From Dipteris shenzhenensis (Eukaryota; Polypodiophyta; Polypodiopsida; Gleicheniales): a DNA stretch of 64,000 nucleotides. A program made the translations under genes and the position numbers. The notes beneath the pieces are model-generated. The model made no database searches. It saw nothing but the letters and a program-made list of their open reading frames with translations, and had not been told where the DNA came from. Positions 43,998 to 56,831 of the stretch are shown one piece after another. Where the stretch lies: the NCBI GenBank assembly GCA_047967505.1, contig CM106538.1, one strand, 5' to 3'. Position 1 is the first letter of the stretch, and every line of letters begins with the position of its first letter.

Positions 43998-45498
43998 AAA
44001 TAGGCTTACAGCCTGTCATCCCATATTTGGACAGCATGTCTAATCCATACTGCCTCTACAAGAGCCATATCCCACTTGTGGACCTAATCACCTCAATGCC
44101 CAAGAGGTAATGTAGCTCTCCCAAATCCCTCATCTCAAACTTCTGCTTCAATAGCATTTTCACATGAAGGATATCTTCATCACTATCACCTATGATGATC
44201 AAATCATCAACATAAATGACAAGTAGCATAATGCCTTTCTCTATTTTTCTCACATAAAGTGAGAAATCTGCCTTGGAAATTTGAAAGCCAATAGTGACAA
44301 GATACTGTCCTATCTTATCAGACCATGCTCTGGGTGCTTCAAGCCATACAAGGCTTTCTTCAACCTACAAACAAACTCAGGATGAACAACATGAACATGA
44401 CTTGGTGGCTGGTCCATATAGACCTCTTCTTGCAAATCACCATGCAAGAAATCAGTCTTTACATCCATTTGATGTAAAGACCATTCCTTTGATGCAGCAT
44501 AGCAATGATTGCTCTTACGGTTGCCATCCTTGCAACTGGACTGAATGTTTCTTCATAATCAATGCCATATGTCTGTGCATACCCTTTGACAACTAATATT
44601 GCCTTGTATCTGTTCATAGAACCATCTGCATTGTGCTTCACCTTATAAACCCACTTGTAGCCAATTGCATTCTTGTCTTTAGGCAAAGGCTCCAATTCCC
44701 ATGTAGCAATTGCTTCCAAGGAATCCATTTCTTCATCCATGGCTTTCTCCCATTTTTCTTTTCCCATGGCTTGCTCAAAAGAAGTGGGTTCTGGTTCATG
44801 TATACAGTATCATCACCAGTCTCCACAAATCCTAGTCTTTCCATTTTCCTTACATCCTGCATCCATTTTGCATGACTTGTCATGTGGTTTGACGCACCTG
44901 AGTCAACATACCACACATCATTGCTTTCTTCTGCACTTGTCACAGAATTGGTCATGTGCTACACCATAAACAGATGCTCATTTCTGTCATCACTCTATCT
45001 ACTAGAGGATGCATAATTGCCTTGCTGCAATTTTCCAGTCATGATGTCATTTTGCTTTTTATAGTAGTCTTTAACCATATGACCCTAGCCTCTCTACCAT
45101 TCACCATGACGTCTTTGGCTCCCCCTACATCTAAAGTTACCACGTCTTCCTCCATAGGATTGGTTTTCTTGAATTTGCTCATATTCTGATTTCTGCCACG
45201 ACCTCCAAATCGGCCTGTTCTACCTCTACCTCTACCTCTTCCAACATTTGAGTAGAAGACTTCTTCTTTTGAAGTTCCTCCTGAAGAAGATGCACCACCA
45301 TTTCTTTGCTCTTCATAAATTAGAAGAGCAATCAAATCCTCAAAATCAGGAAAATTCTCACGGACAACAATGGATGTTCGGAATTGTGCATAATCCTTTC
45401 TAGACCATTCAAGGTCACAGAACATCATCTTCCACGGTGACCCAATAGAAGCAAGTGCATCTGCAATCTTCTTCACCTTCATGTGGTATTCATTGAAT
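43998..45498 (-). pseudogene. copia family C copy with internal deletion (protease fused to reverse transcriptase)
   Basis: From the right, the minus strand reads gag (NEYHMKVKKIADALASIGSP, with shifts), a Gly/Arg-rich stretch, a gag end lacking the zinc knuckle, and protease DVWYVDSGASNHM. At about 44810 it jumps straight to the reverse transcriptase N-terminus and goes on to LLVIYVDDLIIIGDSDEDIL and LLGIEVIRSTSGIWLL. Compared with 26235-31724, about 1.65 kb (28.14-29.79 kb there), covering the whole integrase, is missing. TATCA is present at both parental breakpoints. The reverse transcriptase keeps YVDD, unlike the longer copy. RNase H and LTRs are absent. Confidence 0.88.
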
Positions 45499-45578
45499 GC
45501 ACCGACTCCTCCCTTCCAATATAGCTTTGATACCCCATCCACCCTGCTTCTATGAGATGAGATCAACCATATCATACG

Positions 45579-45672
45579 GTTGCGCTAGCTCTATGCATCA
45601 CAGACTTGGGAGGGGACAAGAATTACCCATCAAAGATCTAGTACTATCATAATCACTTTTTGAGAGTATAAG
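45579..45672 (+). repeat. left flank of the family B insertion (dispersed repeat)
   Basis: Matches 22231-22330; its continuation lies at 51569-51705, across the inserted element. Confidence 0.72.
45668..45672. repeat. target-site duplication ATAAG (left)
   Basis: ATAAG directly before the 5' LTR; an identical copy follows the 3' LTR at 51564-51568. Confidence 0.9.
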
Positions 45673-46395
45673 TGTTAGATATCAATGCTCCACTCTCGTA
45701 TAACTACGCAGGAACTAGCTAACTCTACTTGTAAGCCCCCCATATGAGGAGAAGGCATTTGAGTAGCTCGGTTATCTGATACGTCCTAGTTTAGACACCA
45801 GATGGGGGCCATGTGTGGCCTGATGGCTGGACAGCTTTAGATAGAGTTGGCACACCGCCAACTAGGCTACATGCAAGTGCGGGAAGGCATCCCTTGACTG
45901 ACCGCACTAAGGGTAGATGAAGCATTTCCCGAGGCAGCCCACTCTCGAGTTGCGGGGCTCGTTTGGAGCCTCAAATGATCCCGGATGGACGGCGACCATA
46001 GGTCAGTTGCTCTATTTTGCACACTGGTTCTATCGTATGGTCGGTGCCCTATTTCGGGACCGACGGGCCCAATCAACCATTTTGGGCGGACTGGGTCGGT
46101 CACCCAATTGAGCCTAACCGACTGTGACTGGTGGCTATATAAGAGCAAGCTCATGAAGCCCATTTCATCAGTGGATACAGCAACCCTGATTCCTTAGCAT
46201 CCAGCCTCCGTATTCTACTATTTCCAGCATGCCATCGAAGCTTCTTTCACAGGAGCGCACGGTTGGGAGGCAGCGCCATCTATTGTATCAGTTCTACAGT
46301 AATCAAATTCTTGATTCTCCATACTATCTTATTTTCTCTCTTGCGTACGAGATCCTGTTATTTATTGAGCACAGACGTATTATTATTTTCTTACA
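45673..46395 (+). repeat. 5' LTR of family B (723 bp)
   Basis: Starts TGTTAGATATCAATGCTCC and ends ATTATTTTCTTACA. A good TATA box, GGCTATATAAGAGC, lies near 46132, where transcription of the element would be driven. Compared with the 3' LTR there are many substitutions and a few indels. Confidence 0.95.
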
Positions 46396-46408
46396 TGGTA
46401 TCAGAGCC
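46396..46408 (+). other. primer-binding site, family B
   Basis: TGGTATCAGAGCC directly after the LTR. Confidence 0.92.
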
Positions 46409-46460
46409 TAGACTCTAGCAAGAAGATTTGGTGTTTTTGTTTGCGAGCAGATTGTGAGAG

Positions 46461-49400
46461 ATGGCCCAGCCTGCAAGACTGTGAATCCCACCGTTCGGCA
46501 AAAGCAGAAAGTTGGATAGCTCTAACTATCCACTCTGGAAGTTCAAGATGAAGACCATCCTAAGCGCATACGAGCTTTGAGACACTGCTACTGGGGTGAA
46601 CGTGAGGCCGGTTGCAAGACCGAAACCAGCCAATGCAAGACAACAGATAGTACCAACTACGGATGAGATTCTCACATGGACAATAAGAAACGTAGATGCG
46701 TTGTGTTCTATTGTCTGTAGTCTTAGTGATTCCATCATGGCGTTAATTCAACATGTCACCATAGTGGAGGAGGCATGGACGGTCTTGAAAAATCAGTACG
46801 AGACCATGAATTAGACACGGATTCAGAATCTAGAGACTCAACTCGCGAACGAGAAGTTGTCTGAGTCTAAAGCAGCAGAGAAGTTCATCACCAGGGTGAA
46901 GAATCTGTGCGATCAAATGACTGCGATTGGCATCACCATCACCAGCGAGAATCTAGCACGAAGGTGCATACAGATTCTCCCACCAAAGTATGATGGTCTT
47001 GTTATGGTGTTGAATATGCAGAACAAAAATCCACCCCTCAAATTTGAGGATTTCAATGCGATGCTTCTGGAGGAGGAGATGCATCAAAAGACAAGGACTA
47101 GAGAAAATTCGGCTTTCTGGACCGGATCAAAGAAAGGTAAGGGTAAGGACTCTGGTAACCCATCTTCTTCTGATGATAAAAAGAGAAAGAAGAAGATCAA
47201 GTGCTTCTATTGCAACAAGGCAGGGCACAAGAAGAATGAGTGCCGAAAGAAGATTGGAGATAAGAAGAACGGAGTAAAGAAAGAGTCCAGCAATAGCACG
47301 CAGGCAGCACCAATAGAGCTGTTCGTAGCAATTGAGAATATTTGCACGGAGGCAGTTCATGTACCTGTGGATGAACCTTGGATCATTGACAGTGGTGCAT
47401 CACGCCACATGACCAGTCGGAAGGATTGGTATACCTCTCTACAACCGGTAGGGAAAGACATCCTGGTAGCAGTCGAGGCAATGATGCAAAATGTCCAACA
47501 AAAGGAAAAGGTACGATTGCTCTCAAGTCAGATGGAGTTGTAAAACAGTTGTCCAATGTTCTTTATGTGCCAGATATCAAGAGGAACTTCTTGTCCATTT
47601 CTGTGATCACGGATCGGGACCTCAAAGTTCAATTCCATAAGAATGGTGCACAGATTCTGGATCTTCAAGGGAAGGTCATTGGTAAAGGTACACGACGCAA
47701 CAACATTTACGAACTCTCAGCTTTCAGTGCTCGAGCGGATGTGAAGAACACTAAGTTGTGGCATGAGAGGTTTTGTAATCTAAACCTTAGTTCTTTGAAG
47801 GAGATGCATAAAAGTGGAATGATTGCAGACCTACTAGAAATTTCAGATCTGCCCAATGTATGTGAAGCTTGCATGATGGGCAAGCAGCATCGGCAGCCCT
47901 TTCCTAAAGAGGACAGCAGGGCAAAGGCTCCTCTAGAGATCATTCACATGGACCTCTACAGAAAGATGGAGACGGAAGCTTTGGGTGGTTCCTACTACTT
48001 CATGATGCTAATCGACGACTACAATAGAAGGATATGGATATATTTCCTAAAGACTAAAGATGAGGCTTTTAGTAGGTTCAAGGAATGGCATGTAATGGTC
48101 GAGAAAGAAATGGGGAGGAAGGTGAAGAAGTTGAGATCAGACAAAGGTGGAGAGTTCACATCAACTGAATTCGAAAGTTACTGCAAAAGTCACGGAATCA
48201 AGAGGTGGAAACCCCTGCCACATACATCACAGCAAAATGGAGTAGCAGAACGCAAGATGTGCATCATCTGCGAAATGGGCCAAAGTATGATGAAAGTGTG
48301 AAGATAGTGCGAGAGAGGGAAGGAGTCTCACTTGCGGCTTTCTCACATACACAATGGGGGAATACACACAAAGGTGGAGGCTGAAAATAGTTTTCCTCTT
48401 CTTAGTTGTGAAAGCCAAAAGAACTCTAGTATAAAGAAATAGAAGAACCCTATATGTGGGTCTCAAACCAAACTCAGCTAACTAAGGTGGCATACTAACT
48501 GAGCCACAAATTAGAGTAGATAAGGATAGCTGTCATCCAGCTATTATTCATGGGCGGTGTACCAACCGCATCTGCAGCTAACAAGTCGGTGACATAAATG
48601 CACAACGGTCACCTTGGCATATCACGAGTGGAGCTCGATATCTCAACAGAAAGGGAAGATTTGCCAAAGACTTTCTGGGATGAAGCATGTAACACTGTAA
48701 TTTACATCCTGAATCGTAGCTACACGAAGGCTATGAATAGGATGACTCCAATGCAAGCCTTTTCTGGTAAGAAACCTTCATTTGCACATTTCAGAGTTTT
48801 TGGATATGACTGTTTTGTGCATGTCCCTGATGCTACCAGGATCAAATGGGAACCGAAGAGCCGAAGTGTATTTTCTTGGGCTACAGTGAAGAGGCAAAGG
48901 GCTACCGTCTCCATAACCCTGTTACCAAGAAGGTAATTGTAAGTCATGATGTGGTCTTCTCAAAACAACTGCATCAATTGGAGGAGGATGCTTCCTTCCC
49001 AGACAACCAGGACCAGGATATCCATCCAGTACCACCACCAATAGCAGACCGAACTCCCCCAACGGTGCTTGGGAGGATTCAAGACAAAGAAGATGAAGAG
49101 CTTGCAGAACCACAACGGCAACAGCCATTCTCGAAGTGGGTAAAGCAGCTTTTGAACGACAGAGGACCTCCAGCCATTGAGGAGGAACCATCTGAACACC
49201 GCCGTCAGTCCAAGAGATTAGAGGAGCAAAGAAGGGCGCAGGAACACTTGGTCAACTATGCTTTGATGATAGAAGTGATCCGTGCTGATGAACCCAAGTG
49301 TCTTGAAAGAGGCAGAGGGCGATGATAGGTGGATGGAGGCTATGCAGTCGGAGTATGGCTCCATAATGAAGAACAACACTTGGGACCTTGTGGATCGACC

Positions 49401-50806
49401 ACCAAAATGCAAGGTAATCGAAACCAAGTGGGTGTACAAGACCAAGTACAAGTCCGACGGCACGTTGGATAAGTACAAGGCTCGGCTCGTGGCAAAAGGA
49501 TTTGCACAGGTACATGGTTTTGATTATCAAGATGCTTTTGCTCCCACAGCTCGACTAACCACAATTCGCAATGTTTTGGCTTTAGCTGCCCAGGGAAGTT
49601 GGCCCGTGTTTCAGATGGCTTTCTAAATGGAGATCTCAAGGAGGAGGTATACGTAGAACAACCACTAGGTTTTGAGATCCCCAGTTCAGAAGGTAAAGTC
49701 TACAAACTGAAGAAGGCACTTTACGGGCTGAAAGAGGCCCACGAGTGTGGTACCAGTGAATTGATGCCTACTTTCTGCAAAACAGGTTCAGGAGGAGCCC
49801 ATCTGATGCAAATTTGTATATCTTTAGAGAAGGAGGCAGGTGTATGATCATGGTTCTTTATGTGGATGACCTTGTCATAATAGGGAACCATGAACATAAC
49901 ATCTCGTAGACGAAGCATCTGCTAGGAAGAGAGTTTGAAATAACAGACCTCGGACTGATGCATTTCTGTTTGGGGATTGAAGTTTTTCAGGAGCCGAAAC
50001 AGATCTTCATTTCACAGCTGAAGTATGTTAGAGAGATACTGAAGGCATTTGGCATGGCTGAGTGCAAGATAGTTGGTACCCCTATGGAGGTTGACGCGAA
50101 GCTCTCAAACGAGGATTTATCACCACTGGTGGACGAAGCGAAGTACATAAGGCTTGTGGGTAGCTTAATTTACATGTGCAACACATGGTCGGACATCAGT
50201 TTTCTGACTGGTGTACTAAGCAGGTTTTCCACTAAGCCCCGGGAGAACCATTGGTGGAGGGTAGAGATGTGGGTGCTGAAATACGTCAAAGGCACACTTG
50301 ATTATGGCATCACCTATACCAAGGGCAACATCTTGACTGGATTCTGTGACTCGGATTGGGCAGGAGCAGTGGACAACAAGAGATCAGTGATATGCTACTA
50401 TTTCTCACTTGGATCTGGAGTTGTGTCATGGGTCAACAAGAAGCAACCCATAGTTGCTCTTTCTTCTATCAAGGCCGAGTACAAATCTGCATGCTTTGCT
50501 TCTTGCGAGGCAGTGTGGTTGAGGAGGATTTTGGGGGACATGGGTGCAGTGCAGAACAAGCCTACGCAATTATCATGTGACAATCAGAGTTGCATGGCGA
50601 TTGCAAAGAACCCGGTGTTCCACGCTCGCACAAAACACATTGAGATTCAATATCACTTTGTACGCAAGCTCATCATGGATGGAGAGGTTGACTTGGTGTA
50701 CTGTCCGACTACAGAGAATGCCGCAGACATCTTCACGAAGGCTCTTGGAAGAGACTTGGTGGAGAGGCATCTTCATCGACTTGGCATTGGGCCGAAAAAG
50801 TAAGTT
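46461..50806 (+). pseudogene. copia family B gag-pol, degenerate
   Basis: Gag starts at ATG 46461 (MAQPARL) and is broken by TGA 46482-46484, TGA 46578-46580 and TAG 46812-46814, all in one frame. The zinc knuckle CFYCNKAGHKKNEC lies near 47200. The protease is IIDSGASRHMTS near 47385, with a frameshift about 47430-47540. The pre-integrase/integrase (47426-48301) has LWHERF, CEACMMGKQHRQPF, LIDDYNRRIWIYFL, LRSDKGGEF and NGVAERK. After the solo LTR, integrase resumes at DLPKTFWDEACNTVIYILNR. The reverse transcriptase has KTKYKSDGTLDKYKARLVAK, a deletion at 49615 removing most of the MDVKSAF-type motif, and an intact LYVDDLVIIGN near 49860. RNase H runs 49958-50803 (GFCDSDWAGAVDNKRS, FTKALGRD). 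It is not functional. Confidence 0.93.
48292..48653 (-). mobile_element. solo LTR of family C inside family B, with GAAAG duplications
   Basis: The LTR spans 48297-48648 (352 bp): TGTGAAGATAGTGCGAGAG ... GATATCTCAACA on the plus strand, the same orientation as in the minus-strand family C element. GAAAG precedes (48292-48296) and follows (48649-48653) it. Removing LTR and one GAAAG rejoins the family B integrase frame (MMK then GK..LPKTFW). A solo LTR arises when the two LTRs of a full insertion recombine and delete the interior. Confidence 0.95.
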
Positions 50807-50824
50807 CACTTATGGGTGGACATT

Positions 50825-50833
50825 GAGGGGGGG
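50825..50833 (+). other. polypurine tract, family B
   Basis: GAGGGGGGG directly before the 3' LTR. Confidence 0.88.
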
Positions 50834-51563
50834 TGTTAGATATCAATGCTCCACTCTCGTGTAAGTACGCGGGAACCAGCTAACTGTACTTGTAAGCCCC
50901 CCATATGAGGAGAAGGCATTTGAGTAGCTCGGTTATCCGATAGGTCCTCGTTTGGACACCAGATGGGAGCCATGTGTGGCCTGATGGCTGGACGGCTTCA
51001 GATAGAGTTGGCACACCACCAACTAGGCTACATGCAAGTGCGGGAAGGCATCCCTTGATTGACCGCACTGAGGGTAGACGGAGCATTTCCCGGGCAGCCC
51101 ACTCTTGGGTTGCGGAGCCCATTTGGACCTCAGATGATCCCGGATGGCTCTGGGCCGAACGGTGCCCATAGGTCAGTTGCTCTGTTTTGCACACCGGTTC
51201 TATCGTATAGTCGGTGGCCTATTTCGGGACTGACGCCCAGTCGACCGTTTTGGGCGGACTGGGTCGGTCACCCAATTGAGCCTAACCAACTATGACTGGT
51301 GGCTATATAAGAGCAAGCTCGTGAAGCCCATTTTATCACTGGCTATAGCAACCCTGATTCCTTAGCATCCAGCCTTCGTCTTCTACTGTTTCCAGCAGGC
51401 CATCGAAGCTTCTTTCACAGGAGTGCACGGTTGGGAGACAGCACCATCTATTGTATCAGTTCTATAGTAATCAAATTCTTGATTCTCCATACTATCTTTT
51501 TTTCTCTCTTGCGTACGAGATCCTATTATCTGTTGAGCACAGACGTCGTATTATTTTCTTACA
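50834..51563 (+). repeat. 3' LTR of family B (730 bp)
   Basis: Matches 45673-46395 end to end, from TGTTAGATATC to TTTTCTTACA. The TATA box GGCTATATAAGAGC is kept near 51300. Confidence 0.95.
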
Positions 51564-51568
51564 ATAAG
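51564..51568. repeat. target-site duplication ATAAG (right)
   Basis: Identical to 45668-45672. Confidence 0.9.
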
Positions 51569-51705
51569 TGGGTTGTGTGATTATTAGGCCCTAGTATTTG
51601 GAGGACATATGATTCTCACATGCACTGATAATTGCCATTGGAAAAATATGGATCTCATCACATTAGCTAAAGATTAAGGTAGGAAGAACTGCACACACAG
51701 CTAAG
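51569..51705 (+). repeat. right flank of the family B insertion (dispersed repeat)
   Basis: Matches 22331-22465, for example TCTCACATGCA and ATTRAGGTAGG. Confidence 0.72.
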
Positions 51706-54700
51706 GAGATGTGGATCTATAGGTTATGCACACTAGAGTATATGGAGACAAAAAAGTACTTCCTATGCACTTGGCCATTATATTTTGAGATCTACGGACC
51801 TTACCATTGTCTCTTTTAGGAAGGGCATGGCTTTTGGCTACTCTCTTGGTTGATCCACTTCCTGAGGTCTATGTTGACAGCTACCTAATTGAGATGCGCA
51901 TAGTGAGACTCTACTTAGATGGATTAGACAAAAAGACTCGACAGGTCCACAAGAGATAGGGATAGATCAAGCACATCAATATGTCACATATTTCTCTACA
52001 TTTGAATCATAGTGGAGTAGAGGAGGAGGAGCTAACTAACAAGGGGGCAAATTGCGTAAGTAGGAAGAGACAACATGGAGCTTAGGAGCCAGAGACCACG
52101 TACAACCAAAGCACACATGATGGAGGTCCAACCTATCTCATCTCTTCTCAAAGCGGATCATCAGAGCCAAAGTGTCATTCTTGACATGGCTCATCGAAGA
52201 TATAGATCACGTAGACCACACCCCCTACTACAACAAAGAAAAATTGATAGATGCAAATATGAGATATCCTTTCATCCCACTGGAGAGACATCATGGCACT
52301 TGGATAGTATTTTGAGCACTAGTTTCTAGTTTTAAGTTTTGAGTTTTGAACTTTTGAGCTTCTTATCATAGCACTTAGCAAAGGGCCCTAGCGAGTCCTT
52401 TGCCTCAGCCCACAGTGGCTTGTATGAATTACTCTTTTGATTGTAGTTTGTCTCATAGGCCCATGAGGCCTCCGAACATGTAAATATAAATAAATTTCTT
52501 TCTTTTTGTATCTCTCTTAGCATATGGATATTCTTGAGCATGCCTAAAGGCTTGGTTTCACATTTTTACCTTGGTTAAGGCCCTTCCCTTCAATAAGAAT
52601 GCAACATCGCTTTAATATAAATCTTCTATCTAAGAAGGATTGGTGGAGCTCTATGGTTTAAAAGAGGCTTCTTGGCTAAACCCTCCTTCAATCAGGACAC
52701 ATGTTAACCAAGTTCAATTTAAAAATGAGCTTGGAGATCCTCCTTGGCTAGAGGCATTGTCAGAGGCCTTGTTTGAGAAGAATGTCCTTGGCTTTGTACT
52801 ACTCCAAAACTAGGTTGGAGCTAGGTTGCAATAGGTAGTGTTTTGAGTCATCAAGCACGTAACTACCAACTCAAAATTGAACTTGAACCCTAACATTTTA
52901 TCAAATTTTTAAAGTAAAAAAAAATCAAATGAGTAAAAAGGTGGACACGAGACATGACACAAGGTTCGTTAGGACCCAATCCTCCCTGCAAATGTCATGG
53001 GTGGTGATTTATTATTGACTTGGCCATATTATTTCAGGATTATTTATGCATTTTGGAAATTGAAGCCCAACAAATACATGAATAAGGGGATGCTCACAAG
53101 AACTAATAACTGATCTTCATTGCAGTCTATACAATATTGTCACATGGACTACAATCATATGAATAAAGGTGTCGATATCTTTTGATCTTGCATCCAACTT
53201 GAATTTCCTTGCTCCCTTGCATCAAGAACATGCATCAAAATTGAGGAATGTTGTAAGAATTTAGATTGAAAACAAGAAATTTTAAATGGATGAGCAATTA
53301 TAAAAATTTGTATGATAATATATATAATATATAATTATTATAACCACACATAGTGTGGGTGGGGAGGTGGTGCATTTCTTTCCCAAAAGAGTTATAATGC
53401 GAGGGAATAGGCCCTTCCCCATGCACCAAGAATATTAGTGCCGAGAATAAGTCTCTTGAATGGATAAGATATTGGCATATTACCTAAATGTCAATAGTCG
53501 TAATCGTAGAGTTGAACGTCAATAATATCACCATGAGTGATAGCTTAATACTTTATTTGTTCCAATGGAACCATCAAGGTGAGAAAGTAGCTTGGGGCCA
53601 GCTCTCTCAATCTTTACATGTCCAGAGTACCAAAGAAACATGATGAAAGGGCCAAACATTTCACCGCTTTCACACCCTAAGTCCATCACGATAGCACCTT
53701 TCAACCAAAGTAACTCTAATTAATGGGAAACCTTTCTTTCTTGGCCACCTCTATAAAGGAGACTGTTAGCTTATTTTTTTGCAGCGTCCTGTGTCTATGA
53801 GGTTGAGTCTGCATTGTCATCAATAAACCAAAGGATTCCCTCCATGGAATTGCAAGCCAAATCACAATTTATGGCCAAGTCTCCCAACTCATCTACCATA
53901 CAATCAGCATGAGATTCTCTCAAGGAAGTATCATGTTGCATGGATGCATGCTTTTATGAATCACCCTCAGTTGATAGAGAGCCTTGCAATTTATTATCTT
54001 GTAAAAATCCCATTTTGTCTTCTACATGTACCTTTTTTTTTTGTTCAATATTGTCGCAGCTCTGAGAGTTTCACTCCCAAGGAAACTTCCTCGCTATGTG
54101 CTTTATTAACCCTCAACATGGTAGCTCTAATCTCACGAGCGTGGTGAAGTCCTTCACATACTAAAATCAAAATATGCAAGTAGGATGCAAGTAAACCATT
54201 TATCAAAATCGAGATCGAATAAAATTACTATGCATGGGTTAGACTGGATATTCATCACAGAAGGCAATAGCAGAAGATTTTCTTTTTCCATGTGGCACAG
54301 AGTCTTTTTGAGAAGTACAGCCAGGTAGGTTCTTCTTTTCTTATGAGATCACAATTCTATGCTAAACTTCTGAGGAAAACTTGATGATATCTGTTAAAAT
54401 GTAGGCCATGAATTTGGATCTTTTTTATGATTCATTGCTTGCTGGACTTTCTCTATTTGGGATCAAGCCAAAGGATCTAGTTGTTTTGTAAGCTTGTCTT
54501 GTCTTTCCAATCAGTGGCTCTTACTGCATCTCCATTCCAGATGGTCATTTTTCGCATTCGAAAATCCAAATAGCTTCTAAACCAAGTGTAAAGTCCAAAC
54601 TCTCATCTAGAGACGTCTCGCATCCAAATATATTTACATACACAATTATGAGTCACTCTAGGAACAGCTTCATCATGGATAACGAGCCGCTTATTAGAGC

Positions 54701-55748
54701 AATATGAGAGATCATTGCGCCTGAGCATAGATTTAATCTACATACAACATATGTTGTCGGCCTTAGCCTTAAGTAATCGTTTAATTTGATAATCATCAAT
54801 TCACATAAGAGTATGTTGCAAATTTATATCAAAAATTCACGATACTAGCCTAAAATATCTAGAAAACTTTGCATTCGTGAAAATCATTCAGAAGAACCTT
54901 GCACCTTGCGCCTTGCTAGAAATATGGATAGTCATTCTTATGATCACCCAAGTCCACCTCTGGTAGATTATTGCCCAGAAGTATGCTAGAGTCTTTCACA
55001 AACTCGTAGCGCATCTAGATTTGCTTATCGCTAGCTCCGACCCAATCAGGTCTCATCGACTCCATTGAATCTTAGGTGCTTCGTCATCTATGTGTGGGTT
55101 CGGTACTTGTTTTAATTTTGTTACATTCTTCCTTATGGCCTTTATTGCGATTGCCTTGATGTCATTTTGCTCTACAAATTCTTTTACTACAACATCCTCT
55201 CTTGGCCCCAGATTAACTGGCAACTGGCTGATTTTCATGTAGCAAGGTGGCTTTTAGCTTTAGCTTATGTCTGTGGGGCTTCATCGATTGACAAGACAAG
55301 ACAATTCGTGGATTGCGTCGATTTCCAGTAGCAAAAGTTGTAGCAGTGATCCATGGAGGGGGATGGGGGTAAGGGATTGAGAAAGAGCATCAAAATTTGC
55401 TTCCTACTTCCTTTTTATGCTTTTCGGGAGCTCTTTGTCATCATGGGAGGTTCCTAAGAGCTCACCACACGTGTGGAGGCTCAGAGTACGGAAGAATCTT
55501 AGGCTTCAATTGATCTAAAGTGAGGAGGGTGAAGGCTATCATGAAAACTAGCTATTGTCCCTTGTCCACCACCCCAAAAGAAGTATGGTATGATTTTTAT
55601 GGTCTATGCTCTCACACTCTTAGATGTACATGAAATCGACGTGACACATGGCTCAACTAGAGCTTCAAAAATGAAAACTTCTCCTTAGGCTACCTACCAT
55701 AGAGAAGATGTCTTAGGATACTTGAGTTCAATTCCAAAACCACAATCT
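51706..55748. other. no recognisable gene or element
   Basis: AT-rich sequence with an AT-only run near 53304-53340. Open frames such as 52075-52329 plus, 53944-54147 plus and 55053-55238 minus have no recognisable family or splice context. No LTR pair, PBS or RNA gene was seen. Confidence 0.45.
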
Positions 55749-56085
55749 ACATGGCTCCTCTCTTTTGGAGGGGAAAGGGATTCTCCAAGAGGGTCCTCTC
55801 AAGATCCTGCTCATGCAGGGGCATGAAATTGACCATAACACCCAAGATTAACCATGACACCCCAAGATTAATTTTAAAACTGACCTTGGTGGCTCCTCTC
55901 GATAATATGAATATGGCTCTTCTCCATATATGCATATGGCCTTAGGTAAGAAGGGATACTCAATATACCCAAGGATGGTTTTAAAACTGAACTTGGTGGC
56001 TTCTCTCTTTTGAAAGAGGAAGGCTTCTCAAGGACAATGCTTTTAAGATCCAGCTAAAGGACAATCTTCTTAAGATCCGGCTCAA
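55749..56085. repeat. local imperfect duplications
   Basis: TTTTAAAACTGAMCTTGGTGG recurs near 55871 and 55979, GGCTYCTCTCTTTTG near 55753 and 55999, and TTAAGATCC(A/G)GCT near 56045 and 56073. This is a small, degenerate tandem region. Confidence 0.65.
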
Positions 56086-56214
56086 GTTTGATTTCCATCA
56101 TAAACTCAAGAAAAAACTAGTTTATCCGTCCCTCACATGAGGCCTCACATCCTATGGGGTCCATCAAGAAATATGTAAGATAGCATGTACACATGCTATC
56201 TTACAAAGGAGAAA

Positions 56215-56310
56215 TAGAGGAAAAGAGAGGGGAAAAAAGAGAGAGAGAGAGGAAAAGAGAGGAAAAGAGAGGAAAAGAGAGGGGGGAGGAGAAGAAGAGA
56301 GAGAAAGAGC
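56215..56310. repeat. purine low-complexity tract (GAGAGGAAAA)n
   Basis: GAGAGGAAAA-type units repeat several times, followed by GAGAGAGAAAG. It lies about 0.5 kb beyond the 3' end of the AP2/ERF gene. Confidence 0.9.
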
Positions 56311-56831
56311 CAATTTAATTTTTTTAGATTGTGCCTATAAAAGAAATGAATTTTTTTAAAAAAAGTAAAAGTGTGTAGAGTTGGAGATTATGTGATGAGG
56401 AAGGTGGAGAGGCAATGATAACGAGGATAGGTAGCTTTAATTGTTGCTCCATCTTGTCATCATGTATCAAGCTCTAGGAATGACATCATGTAATCACAAG
56501 AACATTTGCCACAAACCGTTTGTGTGTTAGTTCATTATGTTGACATGTATCACAACACGCACATCCTTAGACATTGTCAAAAGCTTCAAGAGCAAGAAAG
56601 GGTTGAGAACGTTGAACAAAAGACATTGGTGCGAATTTGTACTTCTATAGCTCACAACTCAAGCAAAGAGCCATGCTTACTCACATTGTGCATGATCATG
56701 GCATCCTCAAGCAACGTGAGGAAAATGAACGAACCTTTGAGGCGATTAATTGTAAATCAGCTTGCCTATGCTTGGATCCATTTAAAATTCTAGTTGTGTA
56801 GGGAGTCTCATACTCCGTCCCAAAAATCAAA

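Larger units (their letters stand above)
45673..51563 (+). mobile_element. full-length Ty1/copia LTR retrotransposon, family B (5.9 kb)
   Basis: 5' LTR 45673-46395, PBS 46396-46408, gag-pol 46461 to about 50803, PPT 50825-50833, 3' LTR 50834-51563, with the 5 bp duplication ATAAG on both sides. The domain order gag-protease-integrase-reverse transcriptase-RNase H defines copia. A family C solo LTR (48297-48648) sits in the integrase region. I count about 13 differences between the LTRs in their first 210 bp, so the insertion is old. Without the solo LTR the element is about 5.5 kb. Confidence 0.95.

Noticed and set aside
47127-49639. Minus-strand open frames across the family B element
   Set aside because: They are antisense shadows of gag-pol with no domains of their own.
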